Origin: Pelagophyceae sp. CCMP2097 | Lineage: Eukaryota > Sar > Pelagophyceae | NCBI GenBank assembly: GCA_026770575.1 | Contig: MU657435.1 | Location: 2,611-38,822, forward strand | Length of the DNA: 36,212 bases | Direction: 5' to 3' | Shown: positions 28,910 through 36,212 of the stretch, piece by piece | Layout of the letters: each line of letters starts with the position of its first letter | Position numbering within the stretch: position 1 is the stretch's first letter | Translations under genes and position numbers: made by a program | The notes under the pieces: model-generated | What the model was told of the DNA's origin: nothing | The model's input: the letters and a program-made list of their open reading frames with translations, nothing else | Database searches by the model: none

Positions 28910-29740
28910 TTACGACGCGAGGACGAGTTCGCCGTCCTTGACCTTCAATTTCGGAAACAGCACGGTAGGGAACTTCAGACAAACCACTTCAAACTCTTCC
29001 CGCGGCAGCGTGCCGGACCCGTCCTTGTCCGCCTGTTTTAAAATTGTGTCCGCCTTTTTTTTACCGCCGCAGCCGTGGTCATATGATTCGCCTTTAAAAC
29101 CATAAAGAGTTCGTCCAACGCCAGGTACCCGGACCGGTCCTCGTCATAGAGCTTTAAGACGAGTTTTGTGCGCTCGGCGGGGGACATCTCGACGTAATTA
29201 CAGATTCCCAGCGCAAACTCTTTTATGTCTACGACTCCGTCGTTGTCGTGGTTTAACAGCGAAAACAGCAGATGCGTCTCCCCCGTCGGCTCAATCGACA
29301 GAACCTCCGTAAACATCTCAAAGCCGATGCAGTTCTTCTGGCGGCGTTTCGGAGGTAAAGTGCGGAAGCGACTCAACGCTTTGTCCACTTCGGCCGGGCC
29401 GACCGCATTTTCTTCCGTAAATTGACGCATCATCGCCCGCTTCCGGTTCCAGATTGTCAGCTCGAAGTGGCGCTCGTGCGCCTTGGCGCTCATCGTGCCC
29501 GGTGCGAAGCCTTCCTTGTCTTTTGGTGCTAAGAAGTCACGCGTGCCGGGGTCTGGGTCCGTGACGATTTCGTAAAACTCGGGGTAAGACACCTGGCCGT
29601 CGCCGTCGCCGTCCACCTACGCGGAAGCGTGGCAGCGTCGTCTCTCTGAGGACGCCTCGGGGTCCTTTCAATCCCCCAGTTCCTATAGCAATTCCTATAG
29701 GCATTCCTAGAGGAAGTCCTACGTACCATCTTGATCATCA
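28910..29740 (-). CDS. EF-hand calcium-binding protein, frameshifted and 5' incomplete
   Basis: Calcium-sensor protein with four EF-hand loops: DGDGDGQVSYPE (at about 29613), NHDNDGVVDIKE, DEDRSGYLALDE, and DKDGSGTLPREE. Exon 29616 onward is joined to an upstream exon (ending at 29727, coding TDEEVDMMIKM) across a 110-nt GTACGT...TAG intron. The literal frame stops at 29038. However, the fourth EF-hand, with the continuation FEVVCLKFPTVLFPKLKVKD to a stop at 28910, is in the next frame, entered at a run of eight A (sense strand, about 29055-29062). One base more or two fewer restores it. The 5' exon has no clear start: ATGs at 29740 and 29737 are possible, but the E-helix residues upstream look coding, so an exon may be missing. 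An FAPGTMSAKAHERHFELTIW linker separates loops 1 and 2. Confidence 0.8.
29680..29710. repeat. Intronic TTCCTATAG repeat cluster
   Basis: TTCCTATAGCAATTCCTATAGGCATTCCTAG lies within the EF-hand gene intron (29617-29726). It shares the ATTCCTATAG word with the intron repeat at 25368-25416 of the neighbouring gene on the opposite strand. Confidence 0.65.
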
Positions 29741-29786
29741 TGTCGACTTCCTCGTCTGTACTTATAGGAAACTCCAACAAGTATTA

Positions 29787-32259
29787 CTATGGCACCAACG
29801 CTGGCGAGCTGCCGGGCGAGAACGCTTCTCTATCGCTGCTAAATTCGACGGTGGCCCCTGAAACCGGCCTCGCCACGTCGACGCCCTCGGCGGTGTGCTC
29901 GGACTCGGACTCCTTTTCGACGTAGGCGAGCTTTTTTTCGACATTGCGCCGCCGTGGCATCGGCTCTTGGAGACTGTGAGCTGCGCGGAGCTCGGCCTCG
30001 TGCCGACTCAGGAGCAAAGTCAGTGCGTGGTGCGGCGCCTCGAGTCGGAGATGGATGTAGACTTTGTGCAACTGAGACAGCCCGTTGGGACTAAACTCGC
30101 TCATCTTTCCTTCGATGCTCAAAACCATCACCTCGAAGAGCGCTGGCGCCTGGACGCCCGCCGTCGCAAAAGCCCGCGCGGTCTTTGCGATTTCTTGCGG
30201 TTTCGAAATCTTCTTCGCTGCTTCCGCGGCGACCGCCTCAAACAGCGCCGGCGCTTTGACTCCCGCCTCTGCAAACGCCCACACCGTGTTTGCGAGTTCT
30301 TGCGAGTTGAACGCCGCAATCTTCCTGGTTGCCTCTGCGGCGACGGCTTCGAATAAAACCGGCGCCGCGACGCCCGTCTTTGCAAAAGCCCACACGGTGT
30401 TGGCAAGATCTTGAGGGTTGAACGCCGCGATCTTCCAGAGTGATTCGGCGGCGACCGCTTCAAACAACGACGGCGCTTCAAACCCCGCTTTTGCAAAGGC
30501 CCAGGCTGTGTTTGAGAGGTTTTGCGCGGTGAACGTCTCGATCTTCTCTGGTGCCTCTGCGGCGACGGCTTCGAACAACAACTCCGCATCGACGCCCGCC
30601 CTCGCGTAGGCCCACACGGTGTTAGCAAATTCTTGCGGCTCGAACGTCGCCATCTGCTTTGATGCGGCCACCGCGACGGCATCGAACAGCAGTGGCGCTT
30701 CAAAGCCCGCCTTTGCAAGGGCCCAGACGGTGTTTGCGAGCGCCTTCGGGGTGAAGAACGACATCTTCTTTGCAGCTTCCAAAGCGACGTTCTCGAACAG
30801 CAACGGCGCCTCGACGCCCATTGTCGCGTAGGCCCAGACGAGGCTAGCGAGCGCTTGCGGGTTAAACATTAAGATTTTCTTCAAAGACTCCGCGGCGACT
30901 GCTTCAAACAGCTCCGGCGCCTCGACTCCCAGAGTCGCGTAGGCCCAGGCCGTGTTCGCGAGCGCTTGCGAGGTAAACGACCCGAGCTTGTCCCAAGCTT
31001 GTGCGGCCACCGCGATTGCTTCAAATAAAGCCGGGGCGGAAGTTCCCGCCGTCGCGTAGGCCCAGACGGTGTTTGCGAGGTGTTGCGCGTTGAACATGTC
31101 AATCTTCTCCGGCGCTGCCGCGGCGACGGCTTCAAACAGCGCCGGCGCCTTAAAACCCACCGTCGCAAAGGCCCAGACGGTGTTTGAGAGCGCTCGCGGC
31201 ATGAAGACTGAGACTTTTTTTTGCGTCTCCTGGGCAACGTACTTGAACAGCGCCGGCGCTTCAATCGTGAAAAGCTTGGGCCCCTGGACGGTGCCGATCT
31301 TCGCGACGCCCCAACACGCGCCGACGAGTTCTCGCGGCGCCCAGTTCTGCGAGTTCTCTCTGAGGCTCAGTGTGGCGCGTTCAATGAGCAATTGGACCAA
31401 CGGTTTAAACGACTTCTGCAGCGACCTGCAAAACGCCCCAAGGTGGTGCAGCGCCTTCGCCAGGTTAACGTGGGTAAAGTCGCCGCCGCGCTGCTGGAAG
31501 AGCAGGAGCACGCCGGCAGCGGTCTCCGTGAGCTTGAGTTGCTTGCCAATAGCGACCGACGCTTCAACAGCCTTCTTCTTGCCAAATATCGTCTTTTGCG
31601 CCGGCGCCTTGATAAAATTCGATGCGATAACCACGGCGAGGCGTCTGCCGCGCAGCACGGAACCGTCGAGTGCTTGCTTGGCGTCTTTCGCATCGTTTTT
31701 GTTCGCTGTCACGTCAACAGTCACGCACGCGGCGCTGCGCGCCTTGCCCGCTTCGACTTTGACGTCGAGGACGCTGCAGAACGGTGCAAACGCTTTTCGC
31801 ACGTCGGCGGCCGTGGCGCTGGCGGGGAGGTTGCGCACGACGAGGTCCGTTTGCGTCTGCGGCGGACGGTTGGACTTGCGCGGCCCCTGCAGGCTCGCCA
31901 AAGCCTTGCGCGGCCAGAGGTCGCGCATGACCATGCCGCGCAATCGCGGGACCCGGCCGCGCAGCCGACGCCGATCCGCGCCGAGCTCGGCAGATCCGCA
32001 GTCGGGGAGAAGGAAGGCCTCTCCCGAAACTCCGGACTTCGCATAAACTGGCGCGTGTTCCAGCCAAGGGTCCTTCTCCAGCGAGGAGGGCCCACGGGCC
32101 TCGCCATGGCCTGCGGCGCCTCCGAGAGTGCACCTCGAGGCGAGTCCGAGGCCTCGCCGGAGCCGCGATTCGGTCAAACCCCAAAGTCGCTGTTCTCCAC
32201 ACCGCAGACCGCCAGCGAGCCAGGATAGACCGTATGAGACGAGGCACGAAAGGGTTCAT
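29787..32259 (-). CDS. RRM plus 37-residue helical-repeat RNA-binding protein, probably organellar
   Basis: Main frame 29787-31934 (715 residues from the ATG at 31934). A better N-terminus may be exon 32259-32134 (MNPFVPRLIRSILARWRSAV, a presequence), spliced from GTGCAC to the CTGCAG at 31887, just before the RRM. The RRM (about 31855-31617) shows DLVVRNLPASATAADVRKAF and GSVLRGRRLAVV; its RNP1 is degenerate. Then come about ten to twelve repeats of ~37 residues (about 31310-30100) with the consensus F-x-PQ-x-LANTVWAFA-x-AG-x-x-APALFEAVA-x-EA-x-x-KI. These resemble the helical repeats in Tbc2/RAP-type organellar expression factors. The C-terminus is charged (RRRNVEKKLAYVEKESESE). Likely an RNA-specific regulator of mitochondrial or plastid transcripts. 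Repeat-rich coding could favour unequal recombination. Confidence 0.85.
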
Positions 32260-32380
32260 TTACATCCCGGAGCGACTCGGCGAGCCGTGTCCAGATCATG
32301 CAGACCCTTGTATCCGGCTCCTCCCAGGACGGGAGTCTGGCTAGAGGGGCGTACCGCGAAAAGACGGATTTAGAACAGGC

Positions 32381-35300
32381 CTAGTAGAAGTCGCCGCCGG
32401 CGCGGTGGCATTGCGGCGGCGACGGCGGCGCGTCGTCGTCTTGGCCGCGGCCGCCGGCGATGGTGCGGAGCGCGGACGTGACGTGCGAGAGCAGCTTGGC
32501 GTCGCGGATGCGTTCCCGGAGGGCGACGTTGAGGTCGTGCTCGCGGCGCAGCACGCGCTCATCGCCCCGCAGCGCGTCGCCGTCGCCGCCGCTGGGTGCG
32601 TCGCTGCCGTCGTCGCGAGTAGCAGAGGCATCCTTCGGCGGCCGCGGCCAGCTCAGTGGCGGCTCTTTTGCGACGTCTGGCGACGGCGGTCGGCGCGTCG
32701 CCTCGGGTCGTCGCTGCGGCGGCGGCTCTTCCGCGTCGTCGGGCCGCATGCGGCGCAGGCCCTGCGGCGCCGCGTGGAAGTCGAGGCGCGCGGCTTCCGC
32801 GGTCGGCAGCAGGCACGCGAGGTGCGCCGATTGCGCCTCCTGCGCGGCGACCTTGGCCTCTTGCGCGGCGACCTTGCGGTGGAGGTCCTGGATCAAAGCG
32901 GCCTGATCGCGCCGCGCGCGGTCGAGGGCCTTCTGCAGCTTGGCCGATTGCTTGTCGCTCGACGCGTCCGCGAATTGCTGCGCCGTCGCCGCGAGGCGCG
33001 CCTGGAGCCGAGCCTCGACGTCGCGGAGCCCGGCTTTGTCGTCGGCGAGCGCCGCGAGCGCCGCGGCCGTCTTCAGAGCGGCGCAGTCGACGTCTCGACG
33101 GAGGTCTGCGACGGCCTGCCGCGCCGCGTCCGCGTGCCGCGTGGCGCTGCGGTCGCCCGCGGCCGCCGCGGCGGAGTGGCGCTCCTCGAGCGCCGCGATG
33201 GCGGCGCGGACCTCGGTGCGCCGTTCGCCCCGCTCGGCGTCGACGGCGCGGCCCTGCAAAGCCCGGCACCGGTCGTCGAGGACTTCCGCGAGGCCCTCGC
33301 GGTCCACCTTCCACGCCGCCGCCTGCGCCGCCTCCAGCGCCGATACGGCCGCAGAGACCTGCGCCGATACGGCGTCACGCTCGCCCGCGAGCGCCTCGCG
33401 CATCACGGCGTCGAGCGTCTCGCGCACGAAGCCGCGCTCCTCGGCCTTGAGGCCTCGCGTTTGCACGTCGATGCGGGCGTCGACGGCGTTGGCGAGGACC
33501 TTGCCCAACGCCTCGACGGCGTTTCGCGCCTCATGCGCGCCCGCGGCGCGGGATTCGCACTCGACGACGTCCCGGACCCAGAGCCGCAGCGCCCGGTCGC
33601 CGTCGTCCGCCACCGACCGCGCAGACCGCTCGCACTCGCCCAGCTCCGCCTCGACGCGCCGCAGGCCTGCCACAGGCACGTCGCGACTCGGAGGGGGCAT
33701 ATGAGGCGTCGGGGGGTCCCTGAACGATCCCAGCACGACTCACCCGTCGCCGCGTCGTTGGCCTTCGCGAGCGCGGCGTCGCACATGCAGCCGAGGGCCT
33801 TGACGTCGTCGCCGACGGCGCCGACGGCAACGGCGCGGTCGCGCTTCTCCTCGCGGGAGCGCGCCTTGAGTTCTTGGCACAGCTTGGCAGTCGCTTTCGC
33901 GACTTCGTCCGCCGACGCGGCCGCCACAAGCGCCTTTCCCACCGCCGCCGCCGCCGATTCGGCCGCCGCGTCGATTGCGCCAAGCTCGACGGCCGTGCGC
34001 CGCTCAAATTCGGCGGACGCGGCGGCCAGCGCGCGGACGTCGTCGTGCGCGCGCTGCAGGCCGCGGTCGACATCGTCCCTAGGAGCGCAGTCTCAGAGCC
34101 ACGCCGGGCGCTTCAAACTATGGCAGGCACCCTGCATCGGAGGCCACAGTCACTCCAAAGGACGTACCTGCGTCGGTCCTCGTAATGTCTGATGGTGTCG
34201 ACGTCCTCGCGCAACCGCAGCAGCGACTCGTGGTGCAGCGCGCTGAGCTGCCGCTCGCGGTCGAGCTGCGTCGCCGTCTCGGCCACGCGCGCCGCCAACA
34301 AGTCCGTCACCGCCGAAGACTCGTCAACGCGCCGCGCCGCAGCGCCGTCGTGTTGCGCCGCCGCGTCCCACGACGCGCGCAGGCTGTCCTCCATGCCCTC
34401 GCACCGCCGCTCGACGTCGCCGAGGCGCTCCAGCGCAGCGCGCGCGCGCCCTTCGTCGTCCGAGTCCCTGTCGCCTTCGGCCGCGCGATTGCGGCCGCGC
34501 GGCGCCGTCAGCTCGGTTCTGAGCGCATCGACGTCGGCGCGCGCTTCCTCGCGCGCGCGATCGGCGGCCGCGCGGCACGATTCGACGGCGGCCGCGAGCG
34601 TCCTGCAGTCGCCGCCGCCGATTATACGGTCCTCGCACTCGGCGACTTCCGCCGCCGAAAGCGCTTCCCACTTAGCCAGCACAGACTGTTCGAGCGCGTT
34701 TCCGGCGCGCGCGAGGCGGTCCTCGACGTACGCGTCCAGTGCCGCGTCGCGCTCCTCGCGCAGCGCCTGCGCGAGGCCGTCCAAGTCGGCGTCGGCTTGA
34801 CGAGCGCGCGCTGAGACGGCGGCCGAGACCGTCGAGTGCACGAAGCGGTGGAGCTCGCGCGCGACGGCGGCCGCCGCCCGGTGCGCCGCGGCCTCGTGCG
34901 CGCCCGTCGTCGCGATGACCGTCGGGGCGTCGCTTTTGTCGACGGTCAGCATTTCGACGTGCGCCCGCAGCGCGTGCAGCCCGTCGGCGGCGTCGCCGCG
35001 GCTCTCTAAAGCGGCCGCCGCGTCGCACTGGCGCTGCTCGTTCAGCTTCGCCGTCGCCTCGGCGCGCTTCGCCGCCGCCGCCGACGCGGTGACGACGAGG
35101 CGGACCTCGTCCGACCACTGCCGCTGCTTGGCCACGTCGGCGGCGAGCCCTGCGACGTCTTCGGCGAACGCGGCCGCCTGCGCCTGCGCGGTGCGTTTCA
35201 ACGACTCTAAAGCGCGGTGCAGCGCCGCGTCGCGCTCGGCCTCGCGCCGTGCGACGTTGTCCGCGATGCGCTTGGCCTGCAAAACCGCCGAGTCCGCCAT

Positions 35301-35651
35301 TGACGTCTCGAGCGCATCGACGCGCGCCCGGAGCTCCGCGCGCTGTGCGTCGTCGCGCACACGCGCGTCGGCGAGGCGCCGCTGCAAAGCCGCCTCGTTG
35401 CGCGCCTCGTCGGCGGCGTTTCGAGCGTTCGCGCGGTCAAAGTCGCGTTTGCAGTCGCTTGCAATCTGCATTGCTTCGTCGGCTTGCTGCTGCACGGCCA
35501 ACGCCGCTTGCCGCAGCACCACGCGGTCGTTGGCGTGCGCGGTGCGCTCGGCGTCGGCTCTGTCCGTGAGGACCTTGAACCCGTCGCGCACGCACCTCGG
35601 CACGCCGCGCCATCCGTCGCAGTTCGACGCGTCGCGCAGCGCCGCGTCCAT
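32381..35651 (-). CDS. Long coiled-coil protein
   Basis: Three exons, 35651-34168, 34078-33744 and 33666-32381, joined in phase across 89- and 77-nt introns (GTACGT...CTAG and GTGAGT...GGCAG), giving 1,034 residues. The product is Ala, Arg, Asp, Glu and Gln-rich with long heptad-like helices over residues ~20-850 (for example DEARNEAALQRRLADARVRD and SDKQSAKLQKALDRARRDQA). A Pro-rich break (EEPPPQRRPEATRRPPSPDV) precedes a final helix (LNVALRERIRDAKLLSHVTS). No motor, kinase or membrane segment is seen. It could be a cytoskeletal, centrosomal or flagellar structural protein; sequence alone does not decide. The start is the first ATG (MDAALRDASNCDG); upstream in-frame codons offer only TTG. 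Confidence 0.8.
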
Positions 35652-35891
35652 GACCCCCGCGACTCGCGCGACCGAGCCCAAAGGCGTCAGGACCCCGCGT
35701 CGCGCACTCCAACTGGATTTTCGCTAAAAACCTCCTGCCAGGGCCCTCACAGGTCGAAAAGACTTGCGATTAGGGGACCTTGCACTTTTGGCTGGCTGGG
35801 CCGTTGCATACCCAACGAATTCGAATGGAGGTCCTTTCCTGTCTTCGTGTGGAGGGACGGCCCGCCCCCCATCCGCGTGCCAGCTGCTGTG

Positions 35892-36212
35892 ATGGCAGAG
35901 CGGCGGTCTCGCGGACCGTACCAGCCTGGCGCACCGGTCCGAATAGGCGCTTGCCAATTTGGATCTGCGTGGGCAAAATATCACTTTGGCGCCAAGGCGC
36001 ACGAGGCGACGATTGACGGGACGTTCCTCGGCTTGCTGCTGGAGGAGCCCGAGCACGGCCTATTCGTGTGGGACTTCCCCGACGAGGCGCTGGCGCCGCA
36101 AAAGTCGTTGATCGAGTTCGTGGTTTGGACGGGTGCCGGGCTCGCGCCGCAGTCGGCGCCGTTCGTGCGCGACGAGCACGACGCCACGGCCGTGCATCAC
36201 GCGCGCCAGGCG
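35892..36212 (+). CDS. Partial hypothetical protein running off the right edge
   Basis: Open frame from an ATG at 35892 with no stop through the last base (107 codons seen). It contains ACQFGSAWAKYHFGAKAHEA, then IDGTFLGLLLEEPEHGLFVW and DFPDEALAPQKSLIEFVVW. The composition and the hydrophobic/aromatic pattern (FG-x-x-WAK-x-x-FG-x-x-x-x-x-x-I-x-GT-x-LG) look like a real beta-rich domain. The pattern is reminiscent of small N-terminal domains ahead of transposase-like regions in some algal repeats, but that is a weak impression. It is divergent from the coiled-coil gene, with about 240 bases between starts. Confidence 0.55.
   Translation, partial: MAERRSRGPYQPGAPVRIGACQFGSAWAKYHFGAKAHEATIDGTFLGLLLEEPEHGLFVWDFPDEALAPQKSLIEFVVWTGAGLAPQSAPFVRDEHDATAVHHARQA

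Noticed and set aside
29787..31934. Reading the tandem 111-bp DNA periodicity as a satellite repeat
   Set aside because: The periodicity is fully explained by in-frame 37-residue protein repeats with third-position divergence.
32405..34192. Plus-strand open frame of about 595 codons opposite the coiled-coil gene
   Set aside because: Mirror of the Ala/Arg/Asp-rich coiled-coil codons; no recognisable domain.
1..36212. tRNA, rRNA, CRISPR array, insertion sequence or transposase gene
   Set aside because: Read both strands for these; no cloverleaf, repeat-spacer array or recognisable transposase or integrase motif found.

Overview
The window looks like nuclear DNA of a small-genome, GC-rich microbial eukaryote. 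Nearly every recognisable protein family is eukaryotic: a Rab18-type GTPase, ARL2, a BART-domain protein, a MAD3/BUB checkpoint protein, an RMND1-type DUF155 protein and a membrane desaturase. Genes are packed on both strands a few hundred bases apart or less. Most are cut by short introns, usually about 45-120 nt, with a recurrent GTGCG(T/C/A/G) donor and a YAG acceptor. An RRM protein with 37-residue NTVWAFA-type repeats, T1-kelch proteins and heavy domain fusion fit a photosynthetic stramenopile, possibly a pelagophyte such as Aureococcus or Pelagomonas. That assignment is inference from style; no marker gene is present.

Layout, left to right. 1-2.3 kb: a weak hypothetical ORF, then a BTB(T1)-kelch protein with two compensating frameshifts. 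3-3.7 kb: a three-exon Rab18-like GTPase (minus). 4-4.5 kb: a Cys-rich protein. 5.2-6.1 kb: a degenerate HMG-CoA-lyase-like protein with an apparent presequence. 6.2-7.7 kb: a five-exon DUF155/RMND1 protein (minus). 8-9.2 kb: a divergent carrier-like membrane protein. 9.3-10.3 kb: a secreted SGNH esterase (minus), divergent from a MAD3-like checkpoint gene (10.6-12.3 kb). 12.7-14 kb: a signal-peptide cupin-Dabb fusion. 14.2-15.1 kb: ARL2 in six exons, convergent with an intronless DEGS-like desaturase (15.2-16.5 kb, minus). 17.7-20.8 kb: an intronless cysteine desulfurase fused to a TtcA-type tRNA thiolase (minus). 21.2-22.1 kb: an acidic Cys-containing protein (minus). 22.5-23.1 kb: a BART-domain (ARL2-effector-type) protein. 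23.7-28.6 kb: a 15-exon TPR-ARM-methyltransferase gene. 28.9-29.8 kb: an EF-hand protein with a homopolymer frameshift (minus). 29.8-32.3 kb: an RRM plus 37-residue-repeat protein, probably organellar (minus). 32.4-35.7 kb: a long coiled-coil protein (minus). From 35.9 kb: the start of a gene running off the window.

Functional links. The fusion polypeptide at 17.7-20.8 kb carries both a sulfur-mobilising PLP enzyme and a tRNA-thiolating PP-loop enzyme, so sulfur could pass within one chain. ARL2 and a BART-domain protein, partners in other eukaryotes, lie about 7.4 kb apart. The DUF155 protein, the lyase-like protein and the repeat protein all have presequence-like N-termini and may serve organelles. 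There is no operon structure, CRISPR array, insertion sequence, rRNA or tRNA that I can support. Exon coordinates come from splice-site phase matching plus family alignment from memory; no RNA evidence was available.
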